DNA of 12,687 nt from assembly GCA_900766325.1 (NCBI GenBank), contig CAAFVA010000038.1, positions 1 to 12,687 of the forward strand. The letters run 5' to 3'. This document shows, piece after piece, positions 1-8,037 of the stretch (within the stretch, counting starts at the first letter, position 1; every line of letters begins with the position of its first letter). The notes below the pieces were generated by a model. That model did not search any database and had not been told where the DNA came from. It worked only from the letters and a program-made list of their open reading frames with translations. Source of the stretch: Bacilli bacterium (GTDB taxonomy: Bacteria; Bacillota_I; Bacilli_A; RF39; UBA660). Position numbers and translations under genes: made by a program.

Positions 1-116
1 ATATTCCATTTTTTAAAATGCATGCTTAAAAGATCTACCACAAAGAAAAATTGTTGTTCTGTTGCACCATAATTAGATAATAATTTAAAAATGTCATTCA
101 TACTTTTAATAGCCAA
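1..116 (-). CDS. Hypothetical protein, N-terminal part (cut by window edge)
   Basis: A reading frame opens with TTG at 116-114 and stays open to the left edge (38 codons), starting MAIKSMNDIFKLLSNYGATE. I do not recognise the family. The start was chosen because a strong Shine-Dalgarno site (AGAGGTGAT, 121-129) sits 4 bases upstream of the TTG, whereas the next in-frame ATG (101-99) is about 19 bases from it. The TGA stop of the preceding gene (124-122) lies inside this Shine-Dalgarno site, so the two genes are probably co-transcribed and translationally coupled. The visible part is a short, moderately hydrophobic, helix-like stretch without signal-peptide character. The function cannot be judged from this fragment. 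Confidence 0.6.
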   Translation of the reverse strand, partial: MAIKSMNDIFKLLSNYGATEQQFFFVVDLLSMHFKKWN

Positions 117-121
117 GGAAA

Positions 122-544
122 TCACCTCTTTTTAAAACGAAGCTTAACGTTATCAGAAGATGACGGTTCTTCTATATAAAAATAAAAATCATCGTATTTT
201 TTTCCCTTTATTTCACCGTCTTTAAACCACATCGGATAATGAACTAGCTTAGCTAAAACAACATCACCATCCCAATTAGTTAGAAAATTATCTTCTGTAA
301 GATGATAAGTAGATGGAATAAACAAGTTTTCTATCGGAACCGATGAAATGATGATCGGAACCTTGTTTTTTCCATCAAGCGTTAGATCACGCCATAAAGA
401 ACCATTTTTTTCTTGAATAAATTTTTTTGATATTACAAAAAAAGCTCCATAGTTTATTTCAATTAACTTATCACATATTTGTGCTTGTTTAATATCGTAT
501 GCACGGTTTGTAAATTTTTTTCTTTTTTTAAACTCTCTAGGCAT
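122..544 (-). CDS. Hypothetical protein, 140 residues, downstream of rpoC
   Basis: I do not recognise this protein. It starts MPREFKKRKKFTNR and ends KLRFKKR, so both termini are strongly basic. The middle is mixed alpha/beta with aromatic residues and no evident membrane segment or catalytic motif. The frame extends upstream to a TTG at 562, but a consensus promoter (571-599) places the transcript start near 564. An SD-like GGGGTG (550-555) sits 5 bases before the ATG at 544, so ATG 544 is preferred and gives 140 residues. The stop is TGA and overlaps the ribosome-binding site of the next gene. Basic ends suggest nucleic-acid or ribosome contact, but that is only inference. It occupies the place where many Bacilli carry rplGB-rpsL after rpoC. 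Confidence 0.7.
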   Translation of the reverse strand: MPREFKKRKKFTNRAYDIKQAQICDKLIEINYGAFFVISKKFIQEKNGSLWRDLTLDGKNKVPIIISSVPIENLFIPSTYHLTEDNFLTNWDGDVVLAKLVHYPMWFKDGEIKGKKYDDFYFYIEEPSSSDNVKLRFKKR

Positions 545-570
545 AACAACACCCCAATTCAATAAAAAGT

Positions 571-599
571 ATAATATAATAAAAAAGAATTTATGTCAA
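571..599 (-). promoter_or_regulatory. Promoter for the two unknown genes after rpoC
   Basis: On the minus strand a perfect -35 box TTGACA (599-594) is followed by a 17-base spacer and a -10 box TATTAT (576-571). The predicted transcript start is near 564, about 20 bases before the ATG at 544. The -35 directly abuts the T-run of the rpoC terminator, so this is a new transcription unit and not read-through from rpoBC. Confidence 0.65.
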
Positions 600-627
600 C
601 AAAAAAGAAAGCTTTTATGCTTTCTTT
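600..627 (-). terminator. Rho-independent terminator of rpoBC
   Basis: Reading the minus strand, AAAGAAAGC (627-619) pairs perfectly with GCTTTCTTT (612-604) around a six-base loop, followed by a T-run. The 5' arm includes the last two bases of the rpoC stop codon (TAA, 628-626), so the terminator begins before the reading frame has ended. Confidence 0.85.
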
Positions 628-3600
628 AATCAGTTAATTGTTCTTCTAAAACGTCTAGTGCATCATCGCCAACTTGTTCGCTTTCTAAAGTGTATTTAAC
701 GTTAGAATAATACTTAGACCCTGTACCTGCCGGGATTAACTTACCAATAATAACGTTTTCTTTTAATCCGGTTAAATGGTCTACTTTGCCCTTAATTGCG
801 GCATCAGTTAAGATTCTAGTTGTTTCTTGGAATGATGCAGCGGATAAGAACGAATCAGTTTCAAGTGACGCTTTAGTAATACCAAGCATTATTGGTCTAC
901 CAGTAGCTGGTTTTTTACCTTCAATGATAGCTTGTTTATTAACTTGCGTAAATTCATGCATTGATACTAGTTTGCCAGATACTAACGAAGTATCCCCACC
1001 ATCAATGATTTTTATTCTAGCAATCATACGACGAGCAAGTATTTCGATGTGTTTATCCGAAACGTCAACACCTTGTGACTTATAAACTTTTTGTACTTCA
1101 GATAAGATGTAGTTTTGAGCGGTAATAGGATCGGTTACAGCAAGTAATTCCTTAGGATTGATTGACCCAACGTTAAGCTTATCGCCCGCTTTTACTTCTT
1201 GTCCTAATTCAACACAAAGTTTAACACCATAATTTGTTGTGTGTTCTCTTGATTCCACGTCGTTAGTAATTTCTATTTTATACTTACCATTTAAATCTTC
1301 TATCTTTGTAATTTTACCATTTATTTCCGCAATCGTTGATTTTGCTTTAGGTATTCTTGCTTCAAACAATTCTTGAACACGAGGTAAACCTTGAGTTATA
1401 TCCTCACCTGATGCAACACCACCGGTGTGGAACGTTCTCATGGTAAGCTGTGTACCAGGTTCTCCAATTGATTGTGCCGCCATAATACCTACGGCTTCAC
1501 CGATTTCAACAACGTTACCAGTAGCTAAGTTAGTACCATAACAATGTCTACATATTCCGTTTTCCGTTTTACAAGTTAAAGCGGTTCTTATTTCAACTTC
1601 CTTAATACCAGCCTTATCAATCTTATCCGCAATTGGTTCGGTAATAAGTTCGTTTTTATCAATTATTAATTCTTTAGTTTCAGGATTAATAACCTTTTTA
1701 TTCGTATACCTACCAACAATACGTTCGTGCAAGCTTTCGATTACCGTACCGGCGTTTTCATCTATAAAGTCTGATACAACGACACCTTGGATGGTACCAC
1801 AATCTTCTTCTCTTACGATAACGTCTTGAACAACGTCAACTAAACGCCTAGTTAAGTAACCAGAGTCAGCAGTCTTTAAAGCCGTATCCGCATTACCTTT
1901 ACGGGTTCCGTGAGTAGATAGGAAGAATTCTGATACAGATAAACCATCTATGAACGATGACGTAACTGGAATTTCAACCGCTTCACCATTAGGTTTTGCT
2001 TTTAAGCCTATCATACCAGCTAATTGTCTAAATTGTGATAAGTTACCACGCGCTTTAGAGTTCATCATCATCATGATAGGGTTATCGCTTGGAGCTTCTA
2101 CCTTAGCTTTTAATTCTTTTTCTACTTCCGCCGTTGCCTTGTTCCATACTTCACAAACCTTTTCATAACGTTCTCTATCAGTAATTAAACCACGTCTGTA
2201 TTGTTTGTTAATAGTATCAACAACTTTTTGTGATTTTTCAACTATTTCGTGTTTCTTTTCACTAGTTTCAACGTCCGCAATCGAAATAGATATACCGGCA
2301 AGGGTTGAATACTTAAATCCCAAGTCTTTTAATCTATCTAGCATAATAGAAGTTTCGGTTGTTTTATAACGTTTAAATATTTGAGCAATGATACTTTTTA
2401 AAGCCCCTTGTGGGAACGGTTTTACCAAAGGCATACTCTTTATCGCTTCTGGAATGTTTGTTCCGCGAGGCAAGAAGAATTTCATCGGTGTTAAACTTTC
2501 GAAATTCTCATCAGTTGGTTCGTTTATATATTGGAATCCATCTGGTAATACTTCGTTAAAAATTAATTTACCTACGGTTGTTACCAAATACATTTCTTTT
2601 TGTTCATCAGTAAACATTTTATATTTTAATGATTTAGCAGGAAGCGCTATTCTAGCATGAAGAGTTAACTCTCTTCTTTCGTAAGCCTCAATGGCTTCGT
2701 TAGAATCTTTAAACACTCTTCCTTCGCCTTCAATACCAGCTTTTTCCATGGTTATATAATAATTACCTAATACCATGTCCTGTGATGGAGTTACAATTGG
2801 TTTACCATCCTTTGGTGAAAGAATGTTATTTGCACCAAGCATCAATATTCTAGCTTCCGCTTGCGCAGCCTCAGAAAGTGGTACGTGAACGGCCATTTGG
2901 TCACCGTCAAAGTCAGCGTTAAACGCAGTACAAACTAGAGGGTGAAGACGAATAGCCTTACCACTAACTAACTTAGGTTCAAATGCTTGAATACCTAATC
3001 TATGAAGCGTTGGAGCACGGTTTAACATTACTGGATGTTCTTTTATAACATCTTCAACAACGTCCCATACTCTCTCATCTTGATTTTCTATTAACTTTTT
3101 CGCTGATTTAATATTATGAACGATATCGCGCTCTACTAAACCGTGAATAACGTGTGGTTTAAATAACTCAAGGGCCATTTCCTTTGGTATACCGCATTGA
3201 TACATCTTAAGGGTTGGTCCAACAGCGATAACTGAACGACCTGAATAGTCAACACGCTTACCAAGTAAGTTTTGACGAAAACGTCCTTGTTTACCTTTTA
3301 GCATACTTGAAATTGATTTTAAAGGTCTGTTAGAAGGACCAGTTACGTTTCTTCCACGTCTTCCGTTATCAAATAAAGCGTCAACTGCTTCTTGAAGCAT
3401 TCTTTTTTCATTTTGAACAATAATTGACGGAGCGTTTAACTCTAAAAGTTTTTTCAAACGGTTATTACGGTTAATGACACGTCTGTATAAATCATTTAAA
3501 TCACTAGTTGCAAAACGACCACCATCTAGTTGTATCATTGGTCTTAACTCTGGTGGGATAACAGGAAGAGCTGTTAAAATCATCCACTCTGGTTTATTAC

Positions 3601-4258
3601 CTGATTTATCAAACGAATCTAAAATATCAAGTCTCTTAAGTAGTCTTGTTTTTTTCTGCTCTTGAGCACCTTCTAATTCTTCTTCAAGCTTCTTTATTTC
3701 TTCTTTCACATCTATTTCTTTTAAAAGTTTTAAAATGGCTTCGGCACCCATTCCAACTTCAAAAGTATTGCCATACTTTTCATAATAAGCACGGTATTCT
3801 TTATCGGATAAGGTTTGCTTTTTCTCTAAAGGCGCAGACCCTGGATTAATAACAACGTATGATACGAAGTATAGTACTTCTTCCAAATCTCTTGGTGACA
3901 TATCAAGAACTAGTCCCATACGAGATGGAACGCCCTTAAAGAACCAAATATGTGATACCGGAGTAGCTAATTCTATGTGTCCCATACGTTCACGACGAAC
4001 TTTAGACTTAGTAACTTCTACCCCACAGCGATCACAAACGATGTCTTTATATCTTAATCTTTTGTACTTACCACAAGCACATTCATAGTCCTTCGTTGGT
4101 CCAAAGATCTTCTCACAAAATAATCCGTCTCTTTCAGGCTTTAAAGTACGATAATTAATGGTTTCAGGTTTTTTAACCTCACCATATGACCATTCACGTA
4201 TTTGTTCGGGTGAAGCGATAGATATTTTAATTCCTTCAAATCTATTTGCATCTAGCAT
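626..4258 (-). CDS. rpoC: DNA-directed RNA polymerase subunit beta-prime
   Basis: Catalytic subunit of RNA polymerase, which makes RNA from NTPs on a DNA template; cytoplasmic. The 1210-residue protein is close to the size usual in Bacilli. Visible landmarks are: the N-terminal zinc ribbon (C60, C62, C75, C78); the Mg-binding NADFDGD loop at 447-453 with D449, D451 and D453; the bridge helix at about 774-813; the second zinc site C820, C896, C903, C906; and the trigger loop at about 919-948 (QSIGEPGTQLTMRTFHTGG). No long lineage-specific insertion stands out in the 814-895 region. The ATG start overlaps the rpoB stop by one base (TAATG), with AAGGGG at 4274-4269 as ribosome-binding site inside the rpoB tail, so translation is coupled. 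It ends in a terminator. Confidence 0.98.
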   Translation of the reverse strand: MLDANRFEGIKISIASPEQIREWSYGEVKKPETINYRTLKPERDGLFCEKIFGPTKDYECACGKYKRLRYKDIVCDRCGVEVTKSKVRRERMGHIELATPVSHIWFFKGVPSRMGLVLDMSPRDLEEVLYFVSYVVINPGSAPLEKKQTLSDKEYRAYYEKYGNTFEVGMGAEAILKLLKEIDVKEEIKKLEEELEGAQEQKKTRLLKRLDILDSFDKSGNKPEWMILTALPVIPPELRPMIQLDGGRFATSDLNDLYRRVINRNNRLKKLLELNAPSIIVQNEKRMLQEAVDALFDNGRRGRNVTGPSNRPLKSISSMLKGKQGRFRQNLLGKRVDYSGRSVIAVGPTLKMYQCGIPKEMALELFKPHVIHGLVERDIVHNIKSAKKLIENQDERVWDVVEDVIKEHPVMLNRAPTLHRLGIQAFEPKLVSGKAIRLHPLVCTAFNADFDGDQMAVHVPLSEAAQAEARILMLGANNILSPKDGKPIVTPSQDMVLGNYYITMEKAGIEGEGRVFKDSNEAIEAYERRELTLHARIALPAKSLKYKMFTDEQKEMYLVTTVGKLIFNEVLPDGFQYINEPTDENFESLTPMKFFLPRGTNIPEAIKSMPLVKPFPQGALKSIIAQIFKRYKTTETSIMLDRLKDLGFKYSTLAGISISIADVETSEKKHEIVEKSQKVVDTINKQYRRGLITDRERYEKVCEVWNKATAEVEKELKAKVEAPSDNPIMMMMNSKARGNLSQFRQLAGMIGLKAKPNGEAVEIPVTSSFIDGLSVSEFFLSTHGTRKGNADTALKTADSGYLTRRLVDVVQDVIVREEDCGTIQGVVVSDFIDENAGTVIESLHERIVGRYTNKKVINPETKELIIDKNELITEPIADKIDKAGIKEVEIRTALTCKTENGICRHCYGTNLATGNVVEIGEAVGIMAAQSIGEPGTQLTMRTFHTGGVASGEDITQGLPRVQELFEARIPKAKSTIAEINGKITKIEDLNGKYKIEITNDVESREHTTNYGVKLCVELGQEVKAGDKLNVGSINPKELLAVTDPITAQNYILSEVQKVYKSQGVDVSDKHIEILARRMIARIKIIDGGDTSLVSGKLVSMHEFTQVNKQAIIEGKKPATGRPIMLGITKASLETDSFLSAASFQETTRILTDAAIKGKVDHLTGLKENVIIGKLIPAGTGSKYYSNVKYTLESEQVGDDALDVLEEQLTD

Positions 4259-7200
4259 TATTCTTCATCCCCTTCCATTAAAGCATCGTCCATCTCGTCT
4301 AGTTTATCCTCGATTTCTGCTTCATAATCGTCTTGTTCTTCTTCACTTGCGATTTCCTCATCATCCAAAGCGACTTCTTTTTCAGATACAACGTCAACCG
4401 TTTCTTTTGGTTTTACCATCGAAACGTTATCAATTTCTTCGATTGATAGTGGAGAAACTTCTTTTTCTGCTTCTTCTTCAAGCGTTTTTACATCCACTTC
4501 TTTTCCGTCTTCGGTAATCATCGCAATGTTTAATCCAAGTGCTTGGAATTCCTTAACTAAAACTCGGAAACTTTCTGGAACGCCAGCTTGATCAACTGGT
4601 TTTCCTTTTACAATTGATTCGTAAACTTTAACACGACCAACAACATCGTCTGATTTTACCGTTAAAATTTCTTGAAGCACGTGTGCAGCACCATATGCAT
4701 AAAGTGCCCAAACTTCCATTTCTCCAAACCTTTGTCCACCGAATTGTGCCTTACCACCAAGTGGCTGTTGCGTTACTAGTGAGTATGGACCTGTTGCACG
4801 AGCGTGAAGTTTATCATCAACCATGTGATCTAGTTTAATCATGTACATTACACCTACTGCTACACGATTATCAAATGGTTCACCAGTTTTACCATTATAC
4901 AAAACGGTTTTACCATCAGGATCCATTCCTGCTTCTTTCATCATCTCTTGAATATCTTCCCAAGTTGCTCCATCAAATACTGGGGTTGAGGTATAAACAC
5001 TTAATTTCTTAGCGGCCATACCCAAGTGCATTTCAAGTATTTGTCCCGGATTCATACGAGAAGGAACACCTAACGGATTAAGTAAAATATCAACTGGTGT
5101 ACCATCTGGTAGATATGGCATGTCTTCTTGTGGTGCAACAAGTGAAATAACACCCTTATTACCATGACGACCAGCCATCTTGTCACCAACTTGAATCTTA
5201 CGTTTCTGAACGATGTATACACGGATTTCTTTTGAAACTCCTGAAGGAAGTTCATCAGAATCCTTTTTAGTATAAATCTTAATGTCATGAACGATACCAG
5301 CACCACCGTGTGGAACACGTAAAGACGTATCCCTTACCTCACGGGTTTTTTCACCGAATATCGCATGAAGTAATTTTTCTTCTGAGGTAAGCTCTACCAT
5401 TCCTTTTGGCGTAACCTTACCAACTAAAATATCCCCTTCTTTTACTTCGGTACCAATTCTAATTATACCGTTTGCATCCAAGTTTTTACGAGCTTCCTCA
5501 CTTACGTTAGGAATATCACGGGTAATTTCTTCTGGTCCCAACTTGGTATCACGACACTGAATTTCATAATCTTCTATGTAAATAGATGTTAAAACGTCAT
5601 CCTTAACCATTCTTTCGTTTAAGATAACAGCATCCTCGTAGTTATATCCATTATAAGTCATAAACGCAACAACCAAGTTCTTACCTAAAGCAACCTCACC
5701 CTTATCGGTAGAAGGTCCGTCCGCTATTATTTGACCACGTTTTACTTTATCACCAATTCTTACGATTGGTCTTTGATGATAGCAAGTACCTGCGTTTGAT
5801 CCTTCAAAGTTCTTTAAGATGTATATGTCTTTTGCTTTGGTTGTTTTTACAACGATTTTTTTACCATCAACGTATTCAACAACACCATCAGCTTTAGCAG
5901 TTACAGCAACACCACTATCCTTTGCGGCTTGAGCCTCTACTCCTGTTGCAACAAGTGGAGCTTCTGCTCTTAAAAGTGGTAGTGCTTGACGCTGCATGTT
6001 AGATCCCATTAACGCACGGTGCCCATCATCATGATCAAGGAATGGAATACAACTTGTAGTAACTGATACTATTTGTTGTGGAGCTACGTCTATATAGTCT
6101 ATTTCACTTGGCTTAGCTAAAATATTTTCACCGTTTTGACGAGCAGGACAATGTTCCTCTATAATTTTGTCCCCGTCCATTTTAACTTTAGCCTGAGCTA
6201 TAATATGACCATTTTCCTCATCAGCTGTTAAATAATCAATTTGGTCTTGTAACCTACCATCTTTAACTCTTCTATATGGAGTCATGATAAAACCATATTC
6301 GTTTACTTTTGCATAATTAGCAAGCGATGTAATAAGCCCTATGTTAGCACCCTCTGGTGATTCGATTGGACAAATTCTACCGTAATGGGATACGTTAACG
6401 TCACGCACCTCCATAGCAGCTCTATCACGCGATAGACCACCTGGTCCTAAAGCAGATAAACGACGCTTGTTATTTAACTCAGATAATGGATTAATTTGAT
6501 CCATAAACTGTGACAATGGACTTGATCCAAAGAATTCTTTTATTACCGCCGTAATTGGTCTTATATTAATTAATGTTTTAGGAGTTGCCGTTTCAATGTC
6601 TAACGTTGTCATTCGCTCACGAATAACCCTTTCCATTCGTGCAACACCAACCCTAAATTGATTTTGTAAAAGTTCTCCTACTTGTCTTAAACGACGGTTA
6701 GATAAATGATCTATTTCATCTATTGAGCCAATATTATGTAAAAGATTCAAATAATACGAAACAGATGCATATATATCTGATATAGTAAGAGTCTTTACGT
6801 CTATTTTAGGATCATTACCAACAATTCTGATAACTTTATCAGGGTCAACCGGTGAATAAACCTCAATAATCTGAACCATAGTATGATCATCAAGTTGCTT
6901 ATCCATCGTAGCATCAACCATACCATATCCATCGTCTAAAACAGGTTTTAACGTTTCCAAAACCCGTTTAGTAACCTTTGTTCCTTTAGCCGCTAAAACC
7001 TTATCATCAACCTTGATGTCCTGTGCTAGCGTTTGGTTTAACAAACGATCACATACGTTTAGTTTTTTATTAAATTTATAACGGCCAACCCGTGCCAAGT
7101 CATATCTAAAACCATCAAAAAATCTAGTGATCAATTGGTTTTTAGCACTATCTAAAGTAGCAGGCTCTCCTGGTTTTAATTTTTCGTAAATTTCAAGTAA

Positions 7201-7896
7201 AGCCTCGTCCGTATTCTTAGTTGAATCTTTCGCTAAAGTATTTATTAAATACTCATCGTTACCAAACAACTTAATCATATCATCGTCGCTAGAAAGACCA
7301 AAAGCTCTTAAAAAAGCGGTAATAACTACTTTTCTATTACGGTCTATTCTAACGTCAACAACGTCTTTACTATTTAGTTTGTACTCAAGCCAAGTTCCCT
7401 TATTTGGTATCAATTGTGAGGATATAATAGAACGTCCATTCTTATCTATTTCCCTTCCGTAATATACACTTGGTGAACGTACTAATTGTGATACGATAAC
7501 ACGTTCTGAACCATTAAATATAAATGATCCCGAATCAGTCATAAGTGGCATATCACCCAAGAATATTTCTTGTTCTTTTACCTCACCCGTTTCGTTGTTA
7601 AAAAGGCGAGTTTCTACCTTTAACGGAGCTGCGTATGTAGTTTTTTTCTCCTTACACTCTTTTATGGTATGCCTTGGTTCATCAAATGAGTATTCTCCAA
7701 ATTCCAAAGATAATGTTCCAGAGAAATTTTCTACTGGGCTTATTTCTTCTAATACTTCTTTGATTCCATCCTTAATAAACCAATTATAGGATTTTGTTTG
7801 TATCTCAAGTAAGTCTGATAATTCTAAAGAATTATTAACTCTTGAGAAATCTCTTCTTTCACGGTATTCGTTTACTTTTTTTATCTTATAAGCCAC
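4258..7896 (-). CDS. rpoB: DNA-directed RNA polymerase subunit beta
   Basis: Second large subunit of RNA polymerase (1212 residues), lining the active-site cleft and the rifampicin pocket. Landmarks are: the lobe and protrusion regions in the first 450 residues; the rifampicin cluster at 457-483 (FMDQINPLSELNNKRRLSAL); PIESPEGANIGLI at 510-522; the HDDGHRALMGSNMQRQ segment at 622-637; and GDKMAGRHGNKG at 904-915 with the active-site lysines K906 and K914. N476 stands where E. coli has His526. The C-terminus (about 1137-1212) is a very acidic low-complexity tail. The start is GTG (7896-7894) with GGGGTG-type Shine-Dalgarno at about 7902-7910; there is no better start nearby. It has its own promoter and overlaps rpoC by one base. 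Confidence 0.98.
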   Translation of the reverse strand: MAYKIKKVNEYRERRDFSRVNNSLELSDLLEIQTKSYNWFIKDGIKEVLEEISPVENFSGTLSLEFGEYSFDEPRHTIKECKEKKTTYAAPLKVETRLFNNETGEVKEQEIFLGDMPLMTDSGSFIFNGSERVIVSQLVRSPSVYYGREIDKNGRSIISSQLIPNKGTWLEYKLNSKDVVDVRIDRNRKVVITAFLRAFGLSSDDDMIKLFGNDEYLINTLAKDSTKNTDEALLEIYEKLKPGEPATLDSAKNQLITRFFDGFRYDLARVGRYKFNKKLNVCDRLLNQTLAQDIKVDDKVLAAKGTKVTKRVLETLKPVLDDGYGMVDATMDKQLDDHTMVQIIEVYSPVDPDKVIRIVGNDPKIDVKTLTISDIYASVSYYLNLLHNIGSIDEIDHLSNRRLRQVGELLQNQFRVGVARMERVIRERMTTLDIETATPKTLINIRPITAVIKEFFGSSPLSQFMDQINPLSELNNKRRLSALGPGGLSRDRAAMEVRDVNVSHYGRICPIESPEGANIGLITSLANYAKVNEYGFIMTPYRRVKDGRLQDQIDYLTADEENGHIIAQAKVKMDGDKIIEEHCPARQNGENILAKPSEIDYIDVAPQQIVSVTTSCIPFLDHDDGHRALMGSNMQRQALPLLRAEAPLVATGVEAQAAKDSGVAVTAKADGVVEYVDGKKIVVKTTKAKDIYILKNFEGSNAGTCYHQRPIVRIGDKVKRGQIIADGPSTDKGEVALGKNLVVAFMTYNGYNYEDAVILNERMVKDDVLTSIYIEDYEIQCRDTKLGPEEITRDIPNVSEEARKNLDANGIIRIGTEVKEGDILVGKVTPKGMVELTSEEKLLHAIFGEKTREVRDTSLRVPHGGAGIVHDIKIYTKKDSDELPSGVSKEIRVYIVQKRKIQVGDKMAGRHGNKGVISLVAPQEDMPYLPDGTPVDILLNPLGVPSRMNPGQILEMHLGMAAKKLSVYTSTPVFDGATWEDIQEMMKEAGMDPDGKTVLYNGKTGEPFDNRVAVGVMYMIKLDHMVDDKLHARATGPYSLVTQQPLGGKAQFGGQRFGEMEVWALYAYGAAHVLQEILTVKSDDVVGRVKVYESIVKGKPVDQAGVPESFRVLVKEFQALGLNIAMITEDGKEVDVKTLEEEAEKEVSPLSIEEIDNVSMVKPKETVDVVSEKEVALDDEEIASEEEQDDYEAEIEDKLDEMDDALMEGDEE

Positions 7897-7901
7897 GCGT
7901 T

Positions 7902-7910
7902 TTCCACCCC
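7902..7910 (-). promoter_or_regulatory. Ribosome-binding site of rpoB
   Basis: GGGGTGGAA on the minus strand lies about 5-8 bases before the GTG start at 7896. Because rpoB uses a non-ATG start, this site is what fixes it. The same GGGGTG form precedes the unknown gene at 544. Confidence 0.6.
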
Positions 7911-7966
7911 TAAACTATAAATTTTAAAGAACATGTCTAAAATTAAAGACACAGTACCAATTTAAA

Positions 7967-7995
7967 ATATTACAAGAAAAAGCTAGGCTTGTCAA
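7967..7995 (-). promoter_or_regulatory. rpoBC promoter
   Basis: A perfect -35 TTGACA (7995-7990), a 17-base spacer and a -10 TAATAT (7972-7967) are seen on the minus strand. Transcription should begin near 7960, giving a leader of about 64 bases before the rpoB GTG. It lies just downstream of the methyltransferase terminator, so rpoBC can be transcribed independently of the ribosomal-protein genes. The sequence from the -10 into the start region shares a 14-base word with the promoter of the kinase-like gene. Confidence 0.75.
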
Positions 7996-8005
7996 TATAT
8001 TTTAC

Positions 8006-8037
8006 AAAAAAACACAAATATTTTATTTATTTGTGTT
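8006..8037 (-). terminator. Rho-independent terminator after the methyltransferase gene
   Basis: Minus strand: AACACAAATA (8037-8028) pairs perfectly with TATTTGTGTT (8020-8011) around a seven-base loop and is followed by a T-run (8010-8006). It begins immediately after the TAG stop of the methyltransferase gene, at 8040-8038. Confidence 0.85.

Noticed and set aside
122..560. The small protein after rpoC as a MazF/PemK-type toxin, from KVPIIISS.
   Set aside because: The order of strands and the surrounding residues do not match that family, and no antitoxin-like partner is seen; the likeness is one short hydrophobic strand.
544..562. Longer form of the unknown protein starting at TTG 562 (MNWGVV).
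   Set aside because: The predicted transcript start is near 564, so the TTG would be almost leaderless, while ATG 544 has a GGGGTG site at good spacing.
4261..4485. Repeated TTC/TCTTC-rich stretch, considered as a repeat or composition shift.
   Set aside because: It encodes the Glu/Asp-rich RpoB tail in the rpoB frame and needs no separate repeat explanation.
786..4517. Several plus-strand open frames of 60-120 codons opposite rpoC and the end of rpoB.
   Set aside because: They lie wholly antisense to conserved polymerase genes, lack ribosome-binding sites in good places, and show no recognisable protein pattern. They are shadows of the real codons.
5070..5318. An 82-codon minus-strand frame inside rpoB.
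   Set aside because: It overlaps the conserved GDKMAGRHGNKG region of RpoB in another frame and has no independent signals.
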